From positions 1 to 64,000 of the forward strand of contig CAWCAT010000028.1 of NCBI GenBank assembly GCA_963793625.1: a stretch of 64,000 nt of DNA, given 5' to 3'. Under the pieces are notes generated by a model. That model was not told where the DNA came from, did no database searches, and worked only from the letters and a program-made list of their open reading frames with translations. This DNA is from G963668605 sp963793625. Lineage in GTDB: Bacteria > Acidobacteriota > Terriglobia > Bryobacterales > Bryobacteraceae. The first letter of the stretch is position 1. Every line of letters begins with the position of its first letter. The position numbers and the translations under genes are program-made. Shown piece after piece: positions 31,954 to 40,672 of the stretch.

Positions 31954-32208
31954 AACTACTTCGTCGCCTTCCACTTGATAGCGCAGATTCACCGGATCCA
32001 GGATTTTTGCCATTGCCTTGCCGAAAGGCTGGTTTCGAATGGAGACATCAAAGACGAACCGGCGGCATTCCGGATCGGTTTGCGCAAACGATTTGTTCCA
32101 GTTGTACTTGAGCCCAACCTGCTTCGCCAGATCGATGACAATATACTGCACGCTCTTCTTGTCGCTGGAGTAGTTGATCAACGCGTCGGGTCGCGGCATG
32201 GCGTGCAA
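31939..32208 (-). CDS. Stand-alone STN (secretin/TonB N-terminal) domain peptide
   Basis: An 89-residue protein that is almost all one domain: a helix (SVQYIVIDLAKQVGLKYNW), a cysteine-bearing loop (AQTDPECRRF) and the closing strands (AKILDPVNLRYQVEGDEVVL). This is the beta-alpha fold found at the N-terminus of TonB receptors and secretins. No signal peptide is visible from either possible start (TTG 32208 or ATG 32199), odd for a domain that normally works in the periplasm. It follows the barrel gene after 22 bases and is very likely cotranscribed with it. Confidence 0.65.
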   Translation of the reverse strand: MHAMPRPDALINYSSDKKSVQYIVIDLAKQVGLKYNWNKSFAQTDPECRRFVFDVSIRNQPFGKAMAKILDPVNLRYQVEGDEVVLYRR

Positions 32209-32230
32209 TCAGGCCGACGATTGAGCACTC

Positions 32231-34033
32231 TTAGAAAATGAAGCTGATTGTGCCCCGCACCGAACGTGGGGCCTGGACCAGAACCAGTCTGCCGCCGTCC
32301 GGAGTTGACAACGGCACATAGCCTTGCGCCATCAGGTTGCGGAGCTCAGCGGACGCTTCCAGGCGTCCGGAGAAGCCCGGAACATTGCCTAGCGGCTGCC
32401 GTATCTGCAGATTCAAACCAGGGTCGGTATTCATTCGTTGCGTGAGGGAACGATGCACGGGCGCGACTGCCGAGTAGTCATCCCACTGATAGCTCGACAT
32501 GAACTTCGTACCGCCCCAAGGAGATACGCCTGCGATTTGCGCCGAGGCCCACGACTGCTGCCCGGGGCTTAGTACGCTGCGTAATTCCCGGGAGTCGCTC
32601 GTTTCCAGGGAACGGTCTGAGACTGTGAGTACGCCACGATTTCCGACTGCCACGGTCACGCTGAAATGGTCACCCCAGTTCTGCGTGATCGCCGCTGAAA
32701 CGCCAGTTCGCTGCACCGTACCGATGTTCAGGATCGAGCTGTTCGTGAAAGGATCAGCCAGAAGATTGTCCGCTGAATAGGTTCCCGCCGGAGCCTGTAA
32801 GGTAAGAGCCGCGTTGGAAACGCTCTCACGATAGGCACCCACGCTGAGTGTGCGACTGCCGAATGCCTTGCGGTAACTAAGTTCGAAATCCTCTGCACGC
32901 TGCACGCGCACGCCACCATCGCGTCTTGAAATGCGTGGAAATGCGGAGAGTGCCGCCAGTTCCCTGCCGAACTCTGGTTCCGACTGCGACCCTGGTACAA
33001 TCGCCTCGGTCGGCGGAACTCCGGAACTGTAACCGGCCATTACGGTGCCGAGCGCGCCCAGGCTGTAGCTCAATTGAATATAGGGGCTCAGGAAATTCAA
33101 ACGGTCAAGGAACGAAACCGATTCGAGTGAAAGCCCATAGGCCAGCTCAATGTCATCGCCGATCTTGCGTTTTTCCGAGACACTCAGCGACATGCTCGTC
33201 AAGCCCGGTGAGCCATCACGTTGTGCGCTGAAGTACGAAGCTCCCGCGCGCAACGGCAGAAAAGTCTGCCGCATCGTTAGATTCACTTCGGGACCTGCCG
33301 CACCTGAGATGTTCGGCGCAAAACTGGTCCTGAAACCCGCAGTGGGCGTGCCGACCTGCGCTGCATAGCCGAAATTCCCGGCGAACTGGATCTGGTTCGA
33401 ACCATAAAGCGAAGTAGCGAGGGCAAAAGCAGTCCCCAGGTCCGGCTCGCTCGAAAATGCCGACGCATTACCGTTGTCACCTGCTGACACCCGCAACATG
33501 CCACGGGTTCCCGAAAAGACGTTCTGATGCTGTCCAAGCGGGTCTGAAATGTCCACGCCAGAGGGCAGGACCCGCAATACAGGCCGCGTGGCTAGTGAAG
33601 AACGCAGAACCCACTTCCAGTCGTCACTCATGATCGCGCCCTGCCCCGGAACCGTGTTCACCAGCTCAATCGAACTGAATACGCTGGCGAGGCTGATTGA
33701 CAGGAAACTGCGTACGCCGGGCTGTATAGTCAGATTACGTTTTACCGCTGGGACAAAACTGGAGAGTGTGACACGAACGGAGTAAAGGTCCGGAGAGATG
33801 CCGTCGAACCCGAAAGCACCTTTCTCATTGGTCAGAGCCTTTTGGATCAGACGATCGTATCGATTGAAGAGTAGTACGGTGGCGCCCATCTGCGGGACAC
33901 CGGCTACATCGGCGACAAAACCAACGATGCCACCAGTGAATTCGGAGGCTACAGGCGCGGCGACCGCACTGCAGGCGCCCAGGAGCACGCCCGCGATCAA
34001 TGCAGCAGCGATTTTCTGCCGGTTGTAATTCAT
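32231..34033 (-). CDS. Outer-membrane barrel protein with carboxypeptidase-regulatory domain
   Basis: An intact 600-residue protein. It has a signal peptide (IAAALIAGVLLGACSAVAA), then a regulatory-type beta-sandwich (GIVGFVADVAGVPQMGATVL, GFDGISPDLYSVRVTLSSF). A long region of alternating strands with many serines and aromatics ends in a terminal phenylalanine (RGTISFIF), the usual outer-membrane sorting signal. It lacks a clear TonB plug and is shorter than Oar-type receptors. It lies between the GWxTD gene (upstream) and the STN gene (downstream). Function unknown; a transport or surface-assembly role is inferred. Confidence 0.7.
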   Translation of the reverse strand: MNYNRQKIAAALIAGVLLGACSAVAAPVASEFTGGIVGFVADVAGVPQMGATVLLFNRYDRLIQKALTNEKGAFGFDGISPDLYSVRVTLSSFVPAVKRNLTIQPGVRSFLSISLASVFSSIELVNTVPGQGAIMSDDWKWVLRSSLATRPVLRVLPSGVDISDPLGQHQNVFSGTRGMLRVSAGDNGNASAFSSEPDLGTAFALATSLYGSNQIQFAGNFGYAAQVGTPTAGFRTSFAPNISGAAGPEVNLTMRQTFLPLRAGASYFSAQRDGSPGLTSMSLSVSEKRKIGDDIELAYGLSLESVSFLDRLNFLSPYIQLSYSLGALGTVMAGYSSGVPPTEAIVPGSQSEPEFGRELAALSAFPRISRRDGGVRVQRAEDFELSYRKAFGSRTLSVGAYRESVSNAALTLQAPAGTYSADNLLADPFTNSSILNIGTVQRTGVSAAITQNWGDHFSVTVAVGNRGVLTVSDRSLETSDSRELRSVLSPGQQSWASAQIAGVSPWGGTKFMSSYQWDDYSAVAPVHRSLTQRMNTDPGLNLQIRQPLGNVPGFSGRLEASAELRNLMAQGYVPLSTPDGGRLVLVQAPRSVRGTISFIF

Positions 34034-34078
34034 GAGTAAGCTAAGCCACTCATAAGGCGGACTATTCCGCCCCTGTCT

Positions 34079-35765
34079 CTAGGTTACCGTAAACGCGATT
34101 GCCTGGTTCAAGGTTTGGTTCTTGTTCTTGTCCATGACCTTGATCTTCAGCATATACTGGCCGGGTTCCATGCTCTTCAGCGGCAGGACCTTTTCGATCG
34201 TGACCTGCGTCGCCGAGGCATTTTCAATGGTATTCAGCTCTTCGGAAAACTCGAGAGACTTACCGTGCTCCCGTTTTTCACAATCTCATATTCTATGGTA
34301 CCGTTGGGCTTTTGCGTCTTTTCGTCCGGCTGGAAATTGTAAATTTGCATGTAAATTCCCATTTTCTCATCCCGCTTGAACTTCTCGGCGAGACGCGGAC
34401 GGACCTTCGACGTGCCGATTACGAATTGGCCCGTGCCGATACTGCGCGTCGGAACCTTTTCAATCTGATCGGCCAGGATCAGCGAGCTGGATCCGAGCTT
34501 TTCATCGTCGTAGCGCGGGACGTTGACGGCGACTTCATAGTTGTTCATGTTGTTGCCAATAATGTCCTTGGCGACAACATTGAGCCGATACATGCCGGGG
34601 GCGAGGAAGATCGACTTCTGATAGATCGATGCGCCCTGCGCAGCCTGCTGCAGCAATTCCATTGGAACTTCGACGGAGACCACGTCCTCAAACACGTTCA
34701 CTACGCGGCGCGCCATGCTGGTCACACGCGCATAAATGTTGATAACGGATTTCGAAACGCCTTCCTTGGTCTGGAACTGCAAATCCTTCTTATCGAACTG
34801 GATCGTGACGTTCGTCTGGACCGTCGTGTTCGTCATCTTCATGAAGTCCGCGCGCACCTGCATGGGCAGGGTGTTGTAGCGGATTGATGAACTGATCGAA
34901 GCCTCAAGATCCTTGAACTTCACGGCTGGCGGTTTCTGCAATTTGGCGTACTGCTCCAGGCGCTCGAACTGATTCATGCGCGAGGGCAGCGGACTGTCGC
35001 CTGTGCCGAGGCGCGTGCCGTCTGTGCGGTTGAAGCGGTCGGCTTTGTCGGAAAGACCCATCTGCTCGTTCAGCGTCAGGCCCGCGCCGGGGACCATCAT
35101 CAACGCGTCCTTTTCAGACGGATCCATCGTCATGCGATATTCGCCGGTCATCGTCGGATCAACGAATTCGATGTTCACATCGGTGTTGATGCCTTCGATG
35201 TAGCGATAGCGCCATTTTTCGAAGGGGTATGTGGAAGTGGTGCCGCCGCCCTCTTCCATCGGGCGTTCATAGCTGCCGCCCGAGGGGTGCGATTCGATTT
35301 CATCCGGCGGACCGAACGTGATGTAGATGCGGCCGCGGTCGGTCTTCCAACCTGGAATACCCGAGGCGTAGCGCTCGTTGGCGTACGCGATGCGGCGGTA
35401 GTGCTCTTCCTTGAACTCGTTTTCCGCGGTATCGGGAGTACGGATCACGGCGCAGCCAGAACTGCTCGATGAACTGCTCCTTTTCCTCGTCCGTGCTCAT
35501 GCGCTTGAACGCAGTCCGTTCCTCATCGGTGATGATGTAGGAGACGTCCTCGTTCAACCATTTGCGGTACGGGCCTTCTAGTTCCTTGCGCAGCTTTTCC
35601 TCGCGCGCGACGTTTTTGCTTCTCCGTCATGGGTTTTGCCAGAGTTTCCCGTTTGGGAGCTTCTGCCGCTGGTTTTTTGGATTCTTTCTCTGCAGCCCAA
35701 CCGATCGGGGCTGCAACCGCCAGGGCCAAAATGGAACCTAATGCTAGGGCTGGCTTTACGTTCAT
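34079..35765 (-). CDS. GWxTD-domain protein, exported, frameshifted
   Basis: ATG 35765 gives a signal peptide (ALALGSILALAVAAPIGWAA). After breaks near 35620 and 35450 the GWxTD domain follows: DEEKEQFIEQFWLRRDP, then YRRIAYANERYASGIPGWKT with DRGRIYITFGPPDEIES, the name-giving motif. After it, immunoglobulin-like strands (KSVINIYARVTSMARRVVNV, FLAPGMYRLNVVAKDI) and a third break near 34262 before YMLKIKVMDKNKNQTLNQ. It ends at 34079. GWxTD proteins are widespread in acidobacteria and Bacteroidota, with no known function. A promoter lies upstream, and the barrel gene follows after 45 bases. Confidence 0.82.
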
Positions 35766-35807
35766 AGACACCACTTTGCTTCCAAAGACATACTCTGCGC
35801 TATTCTG

Positions 35808-35836
35808 ATTCTAAGGCCCACAGGCTGGGGAATCAA
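35808..35836 (-). promoter_or_regulatory. Sigma-70-type promoter for the GWxTD gene
   Basis: On the minus strand TTGATT (35836-35831) and TAGAAT (35813-35808) are 17 bases apart, a good match to the consensus pair. Transcription would start near 35801, leaving a 5' leader of about 35 bases before ATG 35765. It would drive the GWxTD, barrel and STN genes. Confidence 0.55.
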
Positions 35837-35904
35837 GTTAACACTTCAAGCCAGCTCTCGATCCCGCCCACAATCATCATAAAGCCATGATGACACAAAG
35901 GGTA

Positions 35905-37215
35905 CTATTTGGGGAGCCACCCGGCAGGCTCCGTCAAATAACGGACTTTTTGCAATCCGGAGTGCTCTTCGGCGGACATGCGCTCGCGCCGTCCGGTCTT
36001 GCGCAGCAAATACGGATAGTAGCCGTCACCCAAGCCCGCTTGATTCAACTTCAGCCCAGCTGAAAAGTGAAAGAGTACGGTTGGGCAAACGCTCGCACAG
36101 GCCAGGTCTTCGTTCGTACTCACTACCACTTCTTCACCCAGCGCCTTCATGTCCCAGACTATGTTGAAGCGTGCTGAACCTTCTGCGACTCGGAGACGCG
36201 GGAACAGAATGCGGGCCACTTCGCGAGGTGGCTCGAAATCCAGCAGTTGATAGTCCGGATTCTCTTCCTGGCTTGCGCCGCCCATCTCCAGTGGATCCAG
36301 AACAACAAGGGTGGCGCGAGAATACGCGTTGCTGACGCCGCCCAGGTAGAGCAGATCGCGCCCGCCGCCCGGCGCTTCCACCACTAAAGTTCGCTGGATG
36401 TGCCCGGAGTGCCAGTATTCTCGGAGCAGCTGTCCCCGGGGCGAGAGCAGCGCAAGCTGGAATGGATAATACAAGGCATGTGCTCCGGTAACCGCGACCG
36501 CGAGCCCCTTGCCTGGCCCGAGCCGCAAGACGCGGAAGGCTTCGATGCCAAACGGGGGTGCAAACTTTTCGTTTCTGGTGCGGACGCTCCGCGCTAGACT
36601 GTAACTCCAGCGCAAGTGTCCAGCCGCGGAAAAGCACAGCAACTGATGGCTCCGCTTATCGTCGCTGGGCCGGACATGCACAAACAGCATCTCCGTAGAG
36701 CCATCGCCATCCAGATCGCCATACCATACCGGGATACTCCAGATTGCGGATTTCCCTACTTCAGCAGCGTCCCCGTCCAAGGTGTAGCGCCATGTCTCGC
36801 GCTCGTCGGCATCCAGCACGACGAGAGTTCTTCCGTGCACACGGTAACGGGCCGGCGGACCCGGCCGATACAGAAGCGTGTACAGTCCCCAACCCGCAGT
36901 GGAAAGCATTAACACACCAACCAAGCAGAAAAGCTGTGCCCGTGTGGAATGCGCGGCCAACATCAAGAATCTTTCGAAAAGTTCCCGCAGGGTTTCAGGC
37001 GGCGGGAGTGAATCCAGCGAATCCAGCCAACGGTCAATCTGATCGGTGTGCGCGTAGACTCGACTTCTGTTACCCGACAGGCGCTGGACCGGCAACCCGC
37101 GGTAGCGCTCCCATTTTTGGGCCGTCCGGACGGTCACATCGAGATAGGCAGCCACCTCTTTCCAAGAGCTGAGCAGCGCGTTGGGTTTAAGTTCCTGCGC
37201 GTGGGATGGCAGCAT
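35905..37215 (-). CDS. Membrane regulator: HTH, one membrane helix, FG-GAP-like outer domain (paralogue 3)
   Basis: An intact 436-residue protein. Residues 17-60 form a MerR/excisionase-like HTH (SWKEVAAYLDVTVRTAQKWE, then RGLPVQRL). Residues 93-116 are a membrane helix (LFCLVGVLMLSTAGWGLYTL). The outer part has a calcium-type loop VWYGDLDGDGSTEMLF at about 164-179 and later WHSGHIQ, DLLYLGGVSN and VVLDPLEM, consistent with an incomplete beta-propeller. By analogy with CadC- or ToxR-like proteins it may sense an outside signal and bind DNA directly. It starts one base after the stop of paralogue 2 and is last in the operon. Confidence 0.7.
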   Translation of the reverse strand: MLPSHAQELKPNALLSSWKEVAAYLDVTVRTAQKWERYRGLPVQRLSGNRSRVYAHTDQIDRWLDSLDSLPPPETLRELFERFLMLAAHSTRAQLFCLVGVLMLSTAGWGLYTLLYRPGPPARYRVHGRTLVVLDADERETWRYTLDGDAAEVGKSAIWSIPVWYGDLDGDGSTEMLFVHVRPSDDKRSHQLLCFSAAGHLRWSYSLARSVRTRNEKFAPPFGIEAFRVLRLGPGKGLAVAVTGAHALYYPFQLALLSPRGQLLREYWHSGHIQRTLVVEAPGGGRDLLYLGGVSNAYSRATLVVLDPLEMGGASQEENPDYQLLDFEPPREVARILFPRLRVAEGSARFNIVWDMKALGEEVVVSTNEDLACASVCPTVLFHFSAGLKLNQAGLGDGYYPYLLRKTGRRERMSAEEHSGLQKVRYLTEPAGWLPK

Positions 37216-37216
37216 A

Positions 37217-38542
37217 TTATCTCGAGAGCCAGGCTGCAGGCTCAGTCAGATAGCGCACGTGGCGCAACACAGATTCCTCATCTGCGGAAAGGCGCTCTCG
37301 GCGCCCGATCTTGTGCAACAGGTAAACGTAGTAGTTATCCCCGAGGACGGCATTGGTCAACTTCAATCCGGGCGAAAAATGGAAAAGCACGGTTGGACAC
37401 GTTCCAAAGCAAGCGGTGTCTTCGTTTGTAGCTACTGCCACATCAGTACCCTGTTGCCTCATCATCGAGACCATGTTGAAGCGCGACGCGTCCTCAGTGG
37501 CGCGCGTACGCGGCAATATGATTCTGGCTAGTTCGCGAGGCGGTTCGAAATCCAACAACTGATATGTCGGGTTTTCTTCCCGGCTTGCCCCTGAAAGATC
37601 GAGCGGGTCCAGAATAACAACGGCAGCGCGGGAGGCAGCATTGCTCACGCCACCCAGGTAAAGCAGATCGCGCCCGCCGCCCGGCGCTTCCACTGTCAAC
37701 ATTACCAGGAGATGTCCGGAATGCCAGTATTCGCGTATGAGCTGTCCTTGGGGTGAAAGCAATGCCACTTGGAAAGGGTAGTACAGAGAATGGTAGCTAG
37801 TGACGGCGACAGCGAGGCCCTTTCCAGGTCCAAGCCGCACAACCCGGAGGCCTTCACTTCGAAAAGGAGGCGCAAAAACCTCGTCTCTGGTGCGTACATT
37901 TCGCTTGTTGCTAAAACTCCAGCGTAATTTCCCATCCTCTGAGAAGCACAGTAACTGGTCGCTGAGAGTTTGGCCGTTTGTTCGGTTATGCGGAAATAGG
38001 AACTCCACCGATCCGTCTCCATCCAGATCACCGAACCACGGCGGCGAAACCCAGTATGGGTGCTGCTTCCACGACTGAAGAGCCTCTCCGTCCAGGGCGT
38101 AACGCCAGCGCTCTCGCCCGTGTGCATCCAGCACGATCAGAGTTCTTCCTTCCAGACGATAGTCTGATGGAGGACCCACCCGGAATAGAAACGCGTACAG
38201 CCCCCAGCCCATGACCGACAGCAGCATTACACCTAGCAAGCAGAAAAACTGTGCTCGCCTGGAACGTGCGAGTACAGCCGAAAGGGCCACGAAGCGTCCG
38301 AAGGTTTCTTGTAAGGTTTCCGGCGGCGGCAGCGAATCCAGCGAATCCCGCCAACGGTCAATCTGATCAGTGTGCGCGGAAACTCGGCTTCTGTTCCCCG
38401 GTAACCGCTGTACGGGGAGCCCGCGATCGCGTTCCCATTTTTGCGCCGTCCTGACAGTCACATCAAGATACGCCGCAACCTCTTTCCACGAGTTGAGCAG
38501 CGTCGCGTTCGATCTAAGTTCCTGTGCGGAGGCTGGCAGCAT
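37217..38542 (-). CDS. Membrane regulator: HTH, one membrane helix, FG-GAP-like outer domain (paralogue 2)
   Basis: An intact 441-residue protein, the closest relative of paralogue 3. Its HTH (residues 19-60, SWKEVAAYLDVTVRTAQKWE) is nearly identical over the recognition helix. The membrane helix is at 98-120 (FFCLLGVMLLSVMGWGLYAF). The outer loop is PWFGDLDGDGSVEFLF at about 169-184, followed by DELLxFS-like strands, YWHSGHL and LLYLGGVSNAASRAAVVILD. A pair of cysteines in TACFGTCPTVLFHFSP could form a disulfide. It sits between the other two with single-base gaps on both sides. Confidence 0.7.
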   Translation of the reverse strand: MLPASAQELRSNATLLNSWKEVAAYLDVTVRTAQKWERDRGLPVQRLPGNRSRVSAHTDQIDRWRDSLDSLPPPETLQETFGRFVALSAVLARSRRAQFFCLLGVMLLSVMGWGLYAFLFRVGPPSDYRLEGRTLIVLDAHGRERWRYALDGEALQSWKQHPYWVSPPWFGDLDGDGSVEFLFPHNRTNGQTLSDQLLCFSEDGKLRWSFSNKRNVRTRDEVFAPPFRSEGLRVVRLGPGKGLAVAVTSYHSLYYPFQVALLSPQGQLIREYWHSGHLLVMLTVEAPGGGRDLLYLGGVSNAASRAAVVILDPLDLSGASREENPTYQLLDFEPPRELARIILPRTRATEDASRFNMVSMMRQQGTDVAVATNEDTACFGTCPTVLFHFSPGLKLTNAVLGDNYYVYLLHKIGRRERLSADEESVLRHVRYLTEPAAWLSR

Positions 38543-38543
38543 G

Positions 38544-39791
38544 TTACTCGATCTTGGAGTTAGTCAGATAGCGCACACTTAGCAACGCTGAATGGTCGTC
38601 TGGAGTAAGCCGCTCCTGACTGCCTGTGGCGCGGAAAAGGTATGGATAGTAGTTGTCGGTGAGCACGGCCGTTTGCACTACAAGCGACCGCGACAGGCGG
38701 TACATTACGAACGCGCAATCAACCACGCAGCTTGGCACCTCCGCGGAGCCAACAATGAGGGACTCACCTTCAGTTTCAAGCACGCTGATGAAATTGTACA
38801 GTGCCAGAGGTTTCGCCAGACGAGTTTGGTTGAACAGCACTCTGGCGATCTCTTGGGCGGGCTTGAACCCGCGCAACTGGTACGCAGGGTTCTCCTCGCG
38901 ACTGGCGCCATCAAAATTCAACGGATCGAGCGCCACCAAAACAGCACGACCGTATCCATTGGCTGCGCCACCGAGGTAGAGAATATCACGATCACTAGCG
39001 GGAAGTCCGGAAACGATCATCGTCCCGAGATGCCCGGAATGCCAGTATTCCCGCAGCAGTTTGCCCTGTGGCGAGAGCAATGCAACCTGGAACGGATGAT
39101 AGAGGTGATGTGACGCACTGACGGCCACCGCAAAGCCCTTGCCGGCGCCCAGTCGAACCATGTGGATTCCGCGAAGCCTGTATGGCGCATCGAAGACATC
39201 TGCGCCTGTGCTGACCAGAGCGCCAGGAATGAAAGTCCATTTCAGTTTTCCGGACTGGGAGAAGCATAGGAGTTCATCACTCCTCGCGTTGACACCGGGG
39301 CGTTCGTGCTGCAACACCGTCTCAATTTCGCTATCGCCGTCGAGGTCACCGAACCAGACCGCGTTCGCGACTGGCGGCTTGCGCATGCGGGGTTCGCGCA
39401 CAGCGCCATCCAACGTGTGGCGCCAGGCTTCGCGCCCGTGGGCGTCGAGCGCCACAAGGGTTTTGCCATCGACTCGCAATGTTGCGGGTGGCCCGGCCCG
39501 AAACCAGCGCACCCAGGTTGCGGTTGCGATGACGACCACGACCAACGCGAGGAGTAGCCAACGACGGTGGGGAGGATCGGGTTCCTCGTCAGGAAGCACG
39601 TGGAGCGAAATGCGCCATTGATCCAATTCGACGGAGCTTGCGGATACGCGCCCTCGGCCTCCGTGCATGCGAAACACCGGAAGGGCCCGCTCCGCTTCCC
39701 ACTTCTGGGCAGTTCGAACCGTTACGCCTAAATGGGACGCAATTTCCTTCCACGAATCTAAAAGTCGAACTGGCTCCGGTCCGGGCAGCAT
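38544..39791 (-). CDS. Membrane regulator: HTH, one membrane helix, FG-GAP-like outer domain (paralogue 1)
   Basis: An intact 415-residue protein and the most divergent of the three. The HTH lies at residues 12-60 (SWKEIASHLGVTVRTAQKWE, then RALPVFRM). The membrane helix is at 78-97 (WLLLALVVVVIATATWVRW). The outer domain has VWFGDLDGDSEIETVL at about 145-160, then LREYWHSGHLGTM, DILYLGGAANGYGRAVLVAL and a cysteine pair (VPSCVVDCAF) at the position of the paralogues' pair. First gene in transcription order. A hairpin separates it from the zinc-ribbon gene, so its own promoter probably lies in 39792-39861. Confidence 0.7.
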   Translation of the reverse strand: MLPGPEPVRLLDSWKEIASHLGVTVRTAQKWEAERALPVFRMHGGRGRVSASSVELDQWRISLHVLPDEEPDPPHRRWLLLALVVVVIATATWVRWFRAGPPATLRVDGKTLVALDAHGREAWRHTLDGAVREPRMRKPPVANAVWFGDLDGDSEIETVLQHERPGVNARSDELLCFSQSGKLKWTFIPGALVSTGADVFDAPYRLRGIHMVRLGAGKGFAVAVSASHHLYHPFQVALLSPQGKLLREYWHSGHLGTMIVSGLPASDRDILYLGGAANGYGRAVLVALDPLNFDGASREENPAYQLRGFKPAQEIARVLFNQTRLAKPLALYNFISVLETEGESLIVGSAEVPSCVVDCAFVMYRLSRSLVVQTAVLTDNYYPYLFRATGSQERLTPDDHSALLSVRYLTNSKIE

Positions 39792-39861
39792 CAGAGAGAA
39801 CTCGAAATAGATAGTGTAACTGGATAGTAAGTGATTTGCCAGGCAGGCTGGATTAGAAACA

Positions 39862-39898
39862 CGACATGGTGCCAGCGCGGGCGCACGGCGCCATGTCG
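39862..39898 (-). terminator. Hairpin between the zinc-ribbon gene and the regulator triplet
   Basis: Twelve-base arms (cgacatggtgcc and ggcgccatgtcg on the plus strand) pair at 11 of 12 positions around a 13-base loop, 12 bases past the zinc-ribbon stop. On the minus strand it is followed by a short T-rich stretch (TGTTTCTAATCC), so it is a plausible intrinsic terminator. Confidence 0.55.
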
Positions 39899-39910
39899 CG
39901 ACGTCGATTC

Positions 39911-40669
39911 CTATTTGCCTGCAGCGGCAGGCATGGGTCCAGCTTGCTGGTCAACAACCACGGGAGGGTTGTATTCCAGAATACGACCGCAGCTCTCGCA
40001 GTGCATGATCTGACCGTTGGAGAGTTTGAGTTCCTGGAAGAATTGCGGGCGGAGCGACATCTGGCAGCCATCACAGCGGCCCTCGGTAGCGTCGGCGAGT
40101 GCCTTGCCGTGGTGCTTCTTCTTAATGCGCTCGTACTCCTTCAACACCGGAGGCTTGAGCTGGACTGCAATTGCATTACGGTCCACCTTGATCTCGTCGA
40201 GCTGCCGCTTATCATCCGCGGTGCGTAGTTCAGCGGACTTCTTTTCTTTGTCAACACCGACTTTTTCGTCTTTGAGGCGAACTTCCGCGCTCTTGACTGC
40301 TTTGTCCAGTGGTTCGGCTTCGGCCATCAGTTCGAGGATGCGATCCTCGGCTTTTTTGATCTGCTCTTCGCAGAAGCCGATTTCGGTTTGAAAGGCTTTG
40401 TACTGTTCGTTGGTCTTGGCGGCAAGCATCTGATCGCGGAGCTTTGAAATCTTCTGCTCGTGAACCTGGATGTCACCTTCACATTTCTTGCGATCGCGCT
40501 GGTTTGCTGCGAGTGCGGCGCGGTCGGCCTCGAGTCGCCGCTGGTGCTGATCCAGGGCTTTTTCGATTTGCGCAACCCGTTTGGGGAGTTCCGCGACTTC
40601 CTTCTGGAGTTCTGCCATCCGCTGGTCGATCCCTTGCAGCCGGATGACCAGGGTGAGTTCAGGGGTCAT
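39911..40669 (-). CDS. Coiled-coil protein with C4 zinc ribbon
   Basis: An intact 252-residue protein. Residues 1-175 are an almost continuous coiled coil (LQGIDQRMAELQKEVAELPK onward). The end has a four-cysteine zinc ribbon, GRCDGCQMSLRPQFF and MHCESCGRILEY, followed by a proline-rich tail. It matches the C4-type zinc-ribbon family seen in most bacteria, often described as a putative nucleic-acid-binding protein. It lies four bases downstream of murJ and is probably cotranscribed. Confidence 0.8.
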   Translation of the reverse strand: MTPELTLVIRLQGIDQRMAELQKEVAELPKRVAQIEKALDQHQRRLEADRAALAANQRDRKKCEGDIQVHEQKISKLRDQMLAAKTNEQYKAFQTEIGFCEEQIKKAEDRILELMAEAEPLDKAVKSAEVRLKDEKVGVDKEKKSAELRTADDKRQLDEIKVDRNAIAVQLKPPVLKEYERIKKKHHGKALADATEGRCDGCQMSLRPQFFQELKLSNGQIMHCESCGRILEYNPPVVVDQQAGPMPAAAGK

Positions 40670-40672
40670 TTC

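Larger units (their letters stand above)
35905..39791 (-). repeat. Tandem gene triplication of HTH-propeller regulators
   Basis: Three paralogous genes of 1.25-1.33 kb in the same direction. Each pair is joined by TAA, one base, ATG (TAATATG and TAACATG). All begin MLP and all end with a V-R-Y-L-T motif. Confidence 0.8.
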
